Assembly (NCBI GenBank): GCA_945875915.1
Contig: CAMCMT010000013.1
Coordinates: 1 to 62,992, forward strand
Length of the DNA stretch: 62,992 nucleotides
Direction: 5' to 3'
From: Synechococcus sp. UW140
GTDB taxonomy: Bacteria; Cyanobacteriota; Cyanobacteriia; PCC-6307; Cyanobiaceae
A program made the position numbers and the translations under genes. The notes below the pieces were generated by a model. The model did no database searches. It was given only the letters and a program-made list of their open reading frames with translations, and had not been told where the DNA came from. Of the stretch, positions 19,567 to 27,309 are shown piece after piece. Within the stretch, counting starts at the first letter, position 1. Every line of letters begins with the position of its first letter.

Positions 19567-20190
19567 TCAGGTCTGCATCAACTTCGGCGCTAGCCGCAGG
19601 CCCCCACCAGCACAAGTCTGGGGACTAATCAGGCCTGCCTTGCGCCACTTGGAGAGTTGGCGGGTCACGGTCACCCGGGTGTGGCCACTGAGTTCGGCCA
19701 GCTGGGCATGGGTGAGCAGCATGGGCAGTTCATACCATTCACCGCAACGGCGCCCCAGCCGCTCCACCAGCAGCTGCATTAGGGCGGCGATGCGCTGTTC
19801 CGCCTCCCCCAGATGGCGAATCATCAATAGGGCCACTGTCCAATCATTGAGACTATTCGACCCTTCCGAGGGCAAGCGTTCCTCGTCATCCTTGAGCTCC
19901 ACGGGGAAAATGGCTTCTAGGTGAAGGCGCGAACGGCGCAGTAAATCAAGATTCAGCTGATCGCCCGCTTGGAGGAAACCCAAGGTGATGGCAGGGGCAT
20001 CGAGGGGCTCTAGCTCCAGCCCAGAAATGGCCACCCGTAGCAAGCCCTGGGCCACATTGAGACAGGAACTGCGTTGCAGCAAAGCAGCATCGAGAACCAT
20101 CGTATGGCCGACGGCAATCTGCAAGCTCAGGGCCGGGGTGAGGGACGGCGCTAGGGATAGGGCTTCTGTCTCAAGCATCATCATGGGCAT
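19567..20190 (-). CDS. Crp/Fnr-type transcriptional regulator in the nrt operon
   Basis: A 207-residue protein whose C-terminal 75 residues form a Crp-type winged helix-turn-helix (LTHAQLAELSGHTRVTVTRQ, then KWRKAGLI). The N-terminal part reads as a weakly conserved beta-roll and lacks an obvious cyclic nucleotide phosphate cassette, so the ligand, if any, is unknown. It is not clearly NtcA itself. The start (MPMMMLE) lies inside the last codons of nrtD, so it is translationally coupled and made with the nitrate transporter. Candidate targets are the narB, nrtA and nirA sites that share one motif; that link is inference. Confidence 0.8.
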   Translation of the reverse strand: MPMMMLETEALSLAPSLTPALSLQIAVGHTMVLDAALLQRSSCLNVAQGLLRVAISGLELEPLDAPAITLGFLQAGDQLNLDLLRRSRLHLEAIFPVELKDDEERLPSEGSNSLNDWTVALLMIRHLGEAEQRIAALMQLLVERLGRRCGEWYELPMLLTHAQLAELSGHTRVTVTRQLSKWRKAGLISPQTCAGGGLRLAPKLMQT

Positions 20191-21019
20191 GGCGCCGGAA
20201 TAGAAAATCAAGGGCGTGGTTGCGCAGCTCGCCATAGCGGGGATCGGCCTGAATCGCCTCAAAGCAGCGGGGGCGCTCAAAGGGCACCGGCACAATTTCG
20301 CCAATGGTGGCCGCTGGGCCATTGGTCATCATCACCACCCGATCGGCCAGGAAGAGGGCTTCATCAATGTCGTGGGTGATCATCAAGACGGTGGGCTTCT
20401 GTTCCCGCCAGATGGTCAGCAGTTCTTCCTGCAGCTCTTCTTTCGTGATCGCATCAAGGGCCCCGAAGGGTTCATCGAGCACCAGCACTTGGGGACTAAC
20501 GGCAAAGGCGCGGGCGATGGCGACCCGCTGACGCATGCCACCGGAAATCTCGTCGGGTCGCTTCGAGCGGGCCTCGATCAGACCCACCATCTCCAGGTGG
20601 TGTTCGACCACCGCGGCCCGCGCCTGCACCGGCAGCTCCGGCCGGGCCGAGCGCACGGCTAGATCGACGTTCTGCTCAACGGTCTGCCAGGGCAACAGGG
20701 AATAGTTCTGAAACACCACCATCCGATCGGGGCCAGGGCGGCCAATCGGTTCTCCCCGCAACAACACCTCTCCGCTTGAAGGCTTCAAGAAGCCCGAAAC
20801 CATATTGAGCATGGTCGATTTGCCGCAACCGGAATGGCCGATCACACAGACAAACTCGGATTGTTTGACCTGCAGATTGATCTGGCTAAGGGCTTCAAAG
20901 GGGCCGCGTTGGGTTGGAAAAACCTGGCCCACCTGCCTGAATTCCAAGAAGGGCTGGTTGCCTGCTTGACCATCGGCACCAGGGACAGGGGCGACGTCTG
21001 GGCTGATCTGGGTAGACAT
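20171..21019 (-). CDS. nrtD: Nitrate/nitrite ABC transporter ATP-binding protein NrtD
   Basis: One of the two ATPases of the nitrate importer. The 282-residue protein has Walker A GHSGCGKSTMLNM near residue 66, the Q-loop VFQNYSLLPW, signature ISGGMRQRVAIARA and Walker B VLVLDEPFGALD. Unlike NrtC it has no substrate-binding-like domain. The ATG chosen is one base after the nrtC stop; an ORF extension 60 bases upstream would overlap nrtC. The stop region overlaps the start of the Crp-type regulator gene. Confidence 0.95.
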   Translation of the reverse strand: MSTQISPDVAPVPGADGQAGNQPFLEFRQVGQVFPTQRGPFEALSQINLQVKQSEFVCVIGHSGCGKSTMLNMVSGFLKPSSGEVLLRGEPIGRPGPDRMVVFQNYSLLPWQTVEQNVDLAVRSARPELPVQARAAVVEHHLEMVGLIEARSKRPDEISGGMRQRVAIARAFAVSPQVLVLDEPFGALDAITKEELQEELLTIWREQKPTVLMITHDIDEALFLADRVVMMTNGPAATIGEIVPVPFERPRCFEAIQADPRYGELRNHALDFLFRRHAHDDA

Positions 21020-21020
21020 C

Positions 21021-23066
21021 TCAGGGGGAAGACAGGGAACGGTCGGCCGAGGCGCTATCGGGCAGCAGGAGACTCGCAACCACGGGCTGGCCCGCGAAGG
21101 GAAGGGACTTCAGGTAGGCAAGCGGGTCGTCCTGGTCAAAACGGAGGCCGTCAGCGAGGGCAAACGGTTTGCGGTCGGTGGGGAGGGCAGGGAAGCCGGC
21201 CCGCTCCAAGGCCGCCGCACAGAGGTCGCTGCGGTAAACGCGGCTGAGCAGCTCCACCCGGTTGCTCGGAAAGGGGCTCCAACCCCAGCGACTGAATTGG
21301 CTGAGAATCCAGCAACCCTCGACGGGATTGGCGCTATGGGCCCGATCGGAGTGGTAGCGGTTGAGGGGCAGGCGATCCCCGGCCGGTTCGCCAGTGCCGA
21401 GATCGAACTGGCGCTGCAAGGCCACGGCCGTAGCCAGCCCCAGCCACTGGGGCTGGCTCAACAAACCCACCAGCGCCTCCCGTTGGCCGCCGTCGTCGCA
21501 GAGCTGGCCGGCCCGCATTAAGGCTGCACAGAAGGCCAGCAGGCTGTCCTGGTGACTCTCGGCCCAGCCCTCGTGGCAGGTGAGCACCTTTTCAGGATGG
21601 CCACTCCAGATGTCGAGATCGGTGGCCAGCCCATAGGCAAGACCCGCCTCCACGGCCTGGGCAACCCGGTAACGGCCAGCGATGAAGCCATCGAGCTCGC
21701 CATTCAGCAGGGCCGATTGCATCGCCAATGGCGAAAGGGTGATCCAGCTCACCTGGCGATCGGGATCCATGCCAGAGCTCGCCAACCAATGGCGCAGCAA
21801 CAGCTCCTGCATGCTGCCCATCTGGCCAATACCCAGCCTCAGGGGGGCCGCTTGGGCCTGGAGCAAGGCAGCTAGTTCGCGGCCATTGCGCACCCCCGCA
21901 TCGAGGTAGCGGCGGGCCATGCAGAGGGCATTGCCATTGCGGGTGACGGTCATCGGCGTGACCGCCGGCCAGGCTGGCTTGCCGTGGAGGCCGAGGGTCA
22001 GGGCGAGGGGCGTGGTTGCCGATGTAATCGCCCCATCGAGGTCGCCGGCCTTAAGTTTTTCCTCCAGTTGTTGCCAACGGCTGAAGACAATCGGCACCAC
22101 GTTGAGGTTCTGCTCGCGGAAGAAGCCGCGATCCAGGGCCAAGGCCAAGGGGGCAATATCAAGCCCTGGCAAATAGCCCAAGCGGATCGTGGTCGGCGCA
22201 GCAGAAACCGGGGCAGCGTTGCCTTGGCGAGCGCCAGTGCCAGCCCCTGCAAGCCTGGGTGCCTTGGCTTCGCCCCGGCGCTGCCTGAGGCGGCGTTGTT
22301 GTTGCAGAAAGCCAATCAGTTCGCCGCGCAGGGCGTAATAGGCGGGGTGCTCCATCACCTCCAGGCGTTGGCGCGGCCGGGCCAAGGGCACCTTGAGAAT
22401 CTGGCCGATGCCGGCCTCCGGGCCGTTGGTGAGCATCACAACCCGATCGGAGAGCAGCAGGGCCTCATCCACATCGTGGGTGACCATCACCGTGGTGACC
22501 CCAGCCTCCTGGCAGATCTGCATCAGTTGCTGCTGGAGATTGCCCCGGGTGAGGGCATCCAAGGCACCAAAAGGCTCATCCAGCAGCAACAGCTTGGGCC
22601 GGATCGAGAGGGCCCGGGCTATGGCAACCCGCTGCTTCATGCCACCGGAGAGTTCGGCCGGGCGTTTATCCGCCGCTGGGCTGAGTCCCACCAGCTTGAT
22701 GTTGGCCTCCACAACCGCGGAGCGTTCCTCCCGGCTGGCATCCGCCATGACGGCATCCACAGCCAGGGCAATGTTCTGGCGAACGCTTTGCCAGGGCAGC
22801 AACGAGTAGTTCTGGAACACCACCATGCGATCAGGACCCGGATCGGTGATCTGGCGGCCGTTCATCAAGATGCCGCCCTGACTGGCCTGGGCCAGGCCCG
22901 CCATCAGGTTGAGCAGGGTAGATTTACCACAGCCGGAGTGGCCGATCAGTGAAACAAATTCACCGTCTTTGATCTCCAGATCAATATCCTTAATGGCAAT
23001 ATAGTTGCTGCCATTGGGCAAAGCAAAACTCTGGGTAACATTATCAACGGTCAAAAGAGCTGTCAT
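21021..23066 (-). CDS. nrtC: Nitrate ABC transporter ATPase with NrtA-like regulatory domain, NrtC
   Basis: A 681-residue two-part protein. Residues 1 to about 260 are an ABC ATPase with GHSGCGKSTLLNLM, signature LSGGMKQRVAIARALS and [13 protein letters not shown] basic linker follows, and residues about 300-670 resemble the NrtA solute-binding fold (IRLGYLPGLDIAPLALALD). In Synechococcus elongatus this domain is known to mediate ammonium inhibition of uptake, so post-translational nitrogen control is likely here too. The start is one base after the nrtB stop, with the same tight spacing at nrtD, so nrtBCD are co-translated. Confidence 0.96.
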   Translation of the reverse strand: MTALLTVDNVTQSFALPNGSNYIAIKDIDLEIKDGEFVSLIGHSGCGKSTLLNLMAGLAQASQGGILMNGRQITDPGPDRMVVFQNYSLLPWQSVRQNIALAVDAVMADASREERSAVVEANIKLVGLSPAADKRPAELSGGMKQRVAIARALSIRPKLLLLDEPFGALDALTRGNLQQQLMQICQEAGVTTVMVTHDVDEALLLSDRVVMLTNGPEAGIGQILKVPLARPRQRLEVMEHPAYYALRGELIGFLQQQRRLRQRRGEAKAPRLAGAGTGARQGNAAPVSAAPTTIRLGYLPGLDIAPLALALDRGFFREQNLNVVPIVFSRWQQLEEKLKAGDLDGAITSATTPLALTLGLHGKPAWPAVTPMTVTRNGNALCMARRYLDAGVRNGRELAALLQAQAAPLRLGIGQMGSMQELLLRHWLASSGMDPDRQVSWITLSPLAMQSALLNGELDGFIAGRYRVAQAVEAGLAYGLATDLDIWSGHPEKVLTCHEGWAESHQDSLLAFCAALMRAGQLCDDGGQREALVGLLSQPQWLGLATAVALQRQFDLGTGEPAGDRLPLNRYHSDRAHSANPVEGCWILSQFSRWGWSPFPSNRVELLSRVYRSDLCAAALERAGFPALPTDRKPFALADGLRFDQDDPLAYLKSLPFAGQPVVASLLLPDSASADRSLSSP

Positions 23067-23067
23067 T

Positions 23068-23910
23068 TCAACGCCTCTTTCCACTAACTCGATCACCAAC
23101 CATGCCCACAAGGCGATCAAGGATCAAGCCCACAATACCAACGTAAAAAATGGCGAGAATGATTTGACTGGTGCTGGTATCGCCGCCGGCGTTATAGGCA
23201 TCCCAGATAAAGAAGCCAATGCCACCATCGGCCTTGAGCATCTCGGCGGCCACAATTGCCAACCAGGCTAGGCCGACGGAAATGCGCAGGCCCGTGAACA
23301 CATAGGGAGCCGTGGCCGGCATTAAAATGTCGCGGAGATAGCTGATCTTGCCGAGCCGCAGCACCCGGGCAACATTAATGTAATCCTGGGGGATTTCGCG
23401 AATGCCCACCGCCGTATTAATGATGATCGGCCAGATCGCTGTGATAAAGATCACAAAGATGGAGGCCGGGTCTGCCTGCTGCATCAGCAGCAGGGAGATC
23501 GGCAACCAGGCCAAAGGGGGCACGGTGCGCAGCACCTGAATCAGGGGATCAAAGCCCCGCCGCAGGAAATCATTGAGGCCAATGGCCAATCCAGCCGCCA
23601 CACCCACCACGGCGGCCAAGCTGTAGCCAATCGCGACCCGTTGCAGCGAAATCCAAATTTGAAGCACTAGGCCTTTGGCCGTGCCCCCATCGTCGTAGAA
23701 GGGTTGGCTGATATAGGGAGTCCAGGTTTGGCTTATCACCTGAATCGGACCCGGAAAACCATCAGGATTGGGCAGGCAAAGCAATTGCCAAAGGGCCAGG
23801 GTCAACCCAATGCAAACCACCGGGGCCTTGATCTGGCGTGCCAGAGGCGATCGCAACCAGGCAGCACGGGATCGCCGCGTCCTGCGGCTCGGGTCAAGGG
23901 TAGTGGTCAT
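23068..23910 (-). CDS. nrtB: Nitrate ABC transporter permease NrtB
   Basis: A 280-residue inner-membrane channel subunit with about six hydrophobic segments. The ABC-permease EAA-type loop reads near residue 195 as DILMPATAPYVFTGLRISVG. The basic N-terminus (RRTRRSRAAWLRS) should be cytoplasmic. The protein matches the NrtB/SsuC/TauC permease family in length. It follows nrtA after 71 bp and precedes nrtC by one base. It is predicted to work as a homodimer with NrtC and NrtD, fed by NrtA. Confidence 0.95.
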   Translation of the reverse strand: MTTTLDPSRRTRRSRAAWLRSPLARQIKAPVVCIGLTLALWQLLCLPNPDGFPGPIQVISQTWTPYISQPFYDDGGTAKGLVLQIWISLQRVAIGYSLAAVVGVAAGLAIGLNDFLRRGFDPLIQVLRTVPPLAWLPISLLLMQQADPASIFVIFITAIWPIIINTAVGIREIPQDYINVARVLRLGKISYLRDILMPATAPYVFTGLRISVGLAWLAIVAAEMLKADGGIGFFIWDAYNAGGDTSTSQIILAIFYVGIVGLILDRLVGMVGDRVSGKRR

Positions 23911-23981
23911 GAATCAGGTGGGGATCATTCAAAAGAGGGAAGAGCCTTGCGGATCTCCCCCAAGAACTAGGGCACTAGCCC

Positions 23982-25286
23982 TTACTTCATCGCCTTGATC
24001 TTGAGGCTATTGAGATAGGCCGAAGGATTGCTGGGGTCAAACTTGACGCCATCAAAGAACTTCTCCACACCGCGGCTATCACTGGTTGGAATATTGGTAT
24101 AGCCATTGGCCTTAGCAGCCTTCCGCCACAGATCCGAACGGTTCACTTTGTCAACGAGGGCCTTGGCATTGGTGCCCTTAGGCAGATAACCCCAGCGCAT
24201 ATCTTCGGTCACAAACCAGATGTCATGGCTCTTATAGGGGAAGGAGGCATTGGTGGCCCAGAACTTCATCTTAAAGCGGCTGTTCTTCACCACCTTGCCG
24301 GTGCCATAGTCAATCGTTCCCTGCAGGCGGGGCAGCAGGTCCTCGACCGAAGCCTTCACATACTTATCTTCGGAGAGCAGTTTGGCAAGCTCCGGGGTGT
24401 TAGCCGGGTCATCGGCCCACTTCTGGGCCTGTTGAACGGCCATCAGCAGCCGCAGGGCCGAATTGGGGTTCTTCTTGACCCAATCAGCCCGCATGGCGAA
24501 GGCTTTTTCGGGATGGTCGTTCCACAGCTCACCGGTGACCAGGGCTGTGTAGCCCAGCTTCTTATTCACTAGGCGCTCATTCCAAGGCTCACCCACGCAG
24601 AAGGCATCCATGGTGCCGGATTGCATGTTGGCGACCATCTGGGGGGGCGGAATCACCACCAGGCTGGTGTCCTTATTGGGATCGACGCCGTTGGCGGCCA
24701 GCCAGTAGCGCATCCAGAGGTCGTGGGTGCCGCCAGGGAAGGTGACAGCCGCCTTGAACTTACGGCCGGAGGCGCCGCCCTTGGCGATGTCTTTTGCGAG
24801 GGAAAGATCCTTCAGGGTGAACTGCTCATCAAGGAATTGCTTGGAGAGTGAGATCGCCTGGCCGTTAACATTAAGACGGGCCAAGATATTCATCGGCACC
24901 GGCTGCTTGCTCTTGCTGATCGCCCCTGTGGTGAGCAAGTAGGCCATCGGAGATAGCAGGTGGGCACCATCAATGCCGCCGCCGCCACTGCCCAGCTCCA
25001 GGTTGTCACGGGTCACCGCCCAGGACGTTTGCTTCTTCAGCTCCACGCCGTCCATGCCTTGCTTGGCGAAGAAACCCTTCTCCTTCGCCACAATCAGGGG
25101 CGCCGCATCGGTGAGGGCGATGAAGCCCAGGGTGGCGGAGCTGGTTTCAGGCTTACCGGGGGCCGCCGGGGCCGCCTGGGCCGGCAGGCCGCCCAGCAGG
25201 GTTGAGAGCGTGCCCAATTGCAGGGCAACGCCCACGCCGGCGGCGCAGGACGACAACAAAAAGGAGCGGCGCTTGAAGGTCGACAT
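23982..25286 (-). CDS. nrtA: Nitrate/nitrite-binding lipoprotein NrtA
   Basis: The periplasmic nitrate receptor of the importer, first gene of the nrt operon. The 434-residue precursor starts MSTFKRRSFLLSSCAAG: twin arginines followed by a hydrophobic run suggest Tat export, and LSSC fits a lipobox, so the mature protein would be anchored by Cys14. A long proline/alanine linker leads into the binding domain (LGFIALTDAAPLIVAKEKGFF). Known cyanobacterial NrtA proteins are lipoproteins of this length. It is preceded by a leader of roughly 240 bases with hairpins and a candidate regulator site. Confidence 0.96.
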   Translation of the reverse strand: MSTFKRRSFLLSSCAAGVGVALQLGTLSTLLGGLPAQAAPAAPGKPETSSATLGFIALTDAAPLIVAKEKGFFAKQGMDGVELKKQTSWAVTRDNLELGSGGGGIDGAHLLSPMAYLLTTGAISKSKQPVPMNILARLNVNGQAISLSKQFLDEQFTLKDLSLAKDIAKGGASGRKFKAAVTFPGGTHDLWMRYWLAANGVDPNKDTSLVVIPPPQMVANMQSGTMDAFCVGEPWNERLVNKKLGYTALVTGELWNDHPEKAFAMRADWVKKNPNSALRLLMAVQQAQKWADDPANTPELAKLLSEDKYVKASVEDLLPRLQGTIDYGTGKVVKNSRFKMKFWATNASFPYKSHDIWFVTEDMRWGYLPKGTNAKALVDKVNRSDLWRKAAKANGYTNIPTSDSRGVEKFFDGVKFDPSNPSAYLNSLKIKAMK

Positions 25287-25344
25287 GCAACAAAATGCGG
25301 CGCGTAATCGCCGGAAGTGGGGTTTGTTGGGCCAGCAATAAATA

Positions 25345-25368
25345 GTTTCAGGTCTAGTGTCCTGAAAC
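25345..25368 (-). other. Hairpin in nrtA 5' leader
   Basis: GTTTCAGG at 25361-25368 (minus-strand reading) and CCTGAAAC pair perfectly over 8 bp around an 8-base loop, 58 bases before the nrtA ATG. The sequence after it is TATTTATTG rather than a T-run, so a plain terminator is unlikely. A stop codon (TAG) falls inside the loop. Its role is unknown. Confidence 0.55.
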
Positions 25369-25533
25369 CGCCATCACCATGACTGTGGGAGTGGCAAAGA
25401 CCGAATGGTCCGGTGGCAAGTGCCTGGGATCCCTGGAACCGATCCAGCTCAGGTTCGGCTGGAAAAGGGAAGAGATGGCGGCGCACAAGCTGACCGACCA
25501 ATAGATAGAACCACAGCCACGGTGGGACCGTGC

Positions 25534-25547
25534 GTCGTAATTGCTAC
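25534..25547 (-). promoter_or_regulatory. Candidate NtcA/Crp-type site upstream of nrtA
   Basis: On the minus strand it reads GTAGCAATTACGAC, a GTAN8GAC sequence one base off the perfect NtcA consensus. It shares 10 of 14 bases with the nirA-upstream site. About 26 bases downstream is TATCTA, a plausible but slightly misplaced -10 element. Confidence 0.5.
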
Positions 25548-25626
25548 AGATTTGCAAGCGACCCAGGGGCTGCAGGGACGGGCACCGCCTCCAAGCAGCG
25601 CTGGGTCGTCCCAACGGCGAGCTGCT

Positions 25627-26142
25627 CTAGGACGCCGCCACCCCAGCCGTCACGCCAAACTCCGCCAGGGCCAGGGGCAAATTGCGATGTTCATGGCCCC
25701 CCTGGCTCAACTTCACCAAGGCAAAGCGTTGTAATTCGCTCAGACCGGCCCAGGTTGGGTTACTGAGCAGGACGCCCTGATCGCTACAGGCCCGGTGGAC
25801 CGCCGGCGGTGTTTGCTGCTGCTGCTGCCAACTCTCCTGGCAGGCGATTGGCAGGGTGCGGGCCACTCCGGCGGTTTGCTGGGCGGTGCGCGCCAGTAAC
25901 CAGAGGTGCAGCTCCGCCACGGCAGCGGACCCATCCGGCCAAGCCAGCAGCAGCTGCCGTTCGGCCGCCGTCAGCCCGTTCCAGTGCACCAATTTGAGCT
26001 TGACCCCGGCAAGATCGAGCTTGCGCCGCACCGCCATCGGGATGCAGCGCAGGTCCGCCGTGAACTCGGCTTCGAAGCCAAAACAGGTCTGGGCGTTTCT
26101 AAAGCCCTCGCCCTCGGAACCTGAAACACCATGGGTGGTCAT
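25627..26142 (-). CDS. narM: Nitrate reductase-associated protein NarM
   Basis: A cyanobacterial protein needed for active NarB, thought to act in assembly or activation of the molybdoenzyme; the mechanism is not established. The 171-residue product has the family hallmark CFGFEAEFTADLRCIPMAVR near residues 20-40, followed by KLDLAGVKLKLVHWNGL. A glutamine-rich stretch near residue 110 and about 20 C-terminal residues look poorly conserved. The start overlaps the TrpD2-like gene stop as ATGA, so the two are co-translated. It lies upstream of nrtA on the same strand, separated by the nrtA control region. Confidence 0.93.
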   Translation of the reverse strand: MTTHGVSGSEGEGFRNAQTCFGFEAEFTADLRCIPMAVRRKLDLAGVKLKLVHWNGLTAAERQLLLAWPDGSAAVAELHLWLLARTAQQTAGVARTLPIACQESWQQQQQTPPAVHRACSDQGVLLSNPTWAGLSELQRFALVKLSQGGHEHRNLPLALAEFGVTAGVAAS

Positions 26143-27233
26143 GGCATGGCGGCCAGCAGGGCCAGGCCGGCGCGGGCCTTAAGCAGGGCTTCGCTTTGGT
26201 CGAGGGCGGCGACAAACGTGTCGTGGTCGCCGGCGAACCAGAGATAGGCGGCCACATTCCAGCGCAGGGCATCGGCCAAGGGTCCGGCGCCGGCCAGGGC
26301 CTCGCCGGCCTGGCGGCGCCAACAATCCAGGTCGCTCCAGCGCACCTCCTCGGACTGGATGCCGTGTTCGCGGGGATGGAGCAGGATCCGCTCGCTGACG
26401 CCATGGCGCAGGCGGGCCGTAATGCCGGCCCGGGTGGTGGGCAGGTCGGTGGAGCCCTCCAGGCCCTTAACCGTGAGCACATCGGTTTCGGCCGCGGCCG
26501 TGAGCGCCTCCCAGGCCCGGGCTTCGGTGGGGGGATGGACAAAGCCACTAACCAGCAGATGGTCCCCCTGGTGGGGAGTCCAAAGCAACTCCAGGCTGGC
26601 GACCGGAGGCCGCTTGCCGATCGCATCGCGCACCGGCAGCAGTCGCTCCGCCGCCGGGAAGTGGTCCGGTTGGTGGGTGAGGGCCAGGCCATGGCGGTCG
26701 AGCCGGTCCTGCACCTGGGCCAAGGCCAAACCAACCCAGTTGATCCCCAGGGCCGCGAACAGTTCGGCGAGGGTCACCCCGTATTTCACCGGCATCGGTC
26801 CGCCGCCATGGAGCACCACCGGCAGGCCCGCCGCGGCCAGCACCAGGGCCACCAGGGGCAACAGGGGGGCCGTGCGGCTGCGGCCGTCGTAGGGCACGCC
26901 GAAACAGAGGGCCCGTCGGCCCGGGGTCGCCAAGGTTGGGCCATGGTGGCGATAGCTCTCGAGCATTCCGGTGAGCTCGAGCGGTAAGGGACGGCGGATG
27001 CGGTGCGCAATCAGGAAGGCCCCGAGCTGGGCCTCACTGGCCTGGCCCGCCAGCATCAGGTCCATCGCCTCGCGGGCTTCCTGGCGCGAGAGCCCGGTGC
27101 TGGTGTGTTCGCCGCTGCCAACCTTGCCCAGCAAGTCGCGAAAGCGCAGGGCCTCCGAACTGAGGCTGCCCCCCCGACCTGGGGACAGGGGTCCTGGCAG
27201 GGGCTCGGGGATGGGTGTAGCGGCCGCACCCAT
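26139..27233 (-). CDS. TrpD2-like anthranilate phosphoribosyltransferase family protein
   Basis: A 364-residue protein with the overall fold order of TrpD: a small helical domain (EAREAMDLMLAGQASEAQLG, AFLIAHRIR), then the large alpha/beta domain. The canonical TrpD PRPP loop GTGGD is replaced by GVPYDGRSRTAPL, and the KTFN-like anthranilate region is not recognisable, so tryptophan synthesis is unlikely. It resembles the TrpD2/YbiB branch, whose members are of uncertain function. The ATGA overlap with narM and divergence from nirA over 76 bp tie it to nitrate reduction by context only. Confidence 0.8.
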   Translation of the reverse strand: MGAAATPIPEPLPGPLSPGRGGSLSSEALRFRDLLGKVGSGEHTSTGLSRQEAREAMDLMLAGQASEAQLGAFLIAHRIRRPLPLELTGMLESYRHHGPTLATPGRRALCFGVPYDGRSRTAPLLPLVALVLAAAGLPVVLHGGGPMPVKYGVTLAELFAALGINWVGLALAQVQDRLDRHGLALTHQPDHFPAAERLLPVRDAIGKRPPVASLELLWTPHQGDHLLVSGFVHPPTEARAWEALTAAAETDVLTVKGLEGSTDLPTTRAGITARLRHGVSERILLHPREHGIQSEEVRWSDLDCWRRQAGEALAGAGPLADALRWNVAAYLWFAGDHDTFVAALDQSEALLKARAGLALLAAMP

Positions 27234-27238
27234 TAGTT

Positions 27239-27252
27239 GTAGTGGTTGCGAC
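27239..27252 (+). promoter_or_regulatory. Candidate NtcA/Crp-type site upstream of nirA
   Basis: GTAGTGGTTGCGAC fits GTAN8GAC, one base off the NtcA consensus, and lies 58 bp before the nirA ATG in the divergent spacer. The position 22 bases downstream reads CAAATT, a poor -10. It matches the reverse complement of the narB-upstream site at 12 of 14 bases. Confidence 0.45.
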
Positions 27253-27309
27253 AGGAGCGCCCCAGTCCGCTGGCCAAATTGTCCATCCGGTTGGCGTTCT
27301 AGTTGCTTG

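Larger units (their letters stand above)
25287..25626 (-). other. Non-coding region: nrtA promoter and long structured leader
   Basis: 340 bases between narM and nrtA with no convincing gene. On the minus strand it holds a GTN10AC-type site (25534-25547), a CACGGT-GGG-ACCGTG dyad, a possible -10 (TATCTA near 25503-25508) and then about 215 bases before the nrtA start. That leader contains several short stems, including GACC-N4-GGTC and an 8-bp hairpin at 25345-25368. One 86-codon frame crosses much of it but shows no recognisable protein features. A structured regulatory leader is more likely than a gene; I matched no known riboswitch class. Confidence 0.5.

Noticed and set aside
25441-25480. 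Similarity of the nrtA leader (minus strand, CCGAACCTGAGCTGGATC) to part of a THI box
   Set aside because: Only one half resembles a TPP riboswitch; the CTGAGA-type helix and the rest of the core are missing and the gene is not thiamine-related.
25354-25614. An 86-codon minus-strand frame upstream of nrtA
   Set aside because: It covers the regulator site and the hairpins and has no domain or good ribosome site. A conserved leader peptide cannot be excluded, but nothing supports a protein.
26971-27309. Upstream extension of nirA by 113 codons
   Set aside because: Overlaps the TrpD2-like gene in antisense, is Arg/Ser/Pro-rich and unconserved; the ATG at 27310 gives the normal family length.
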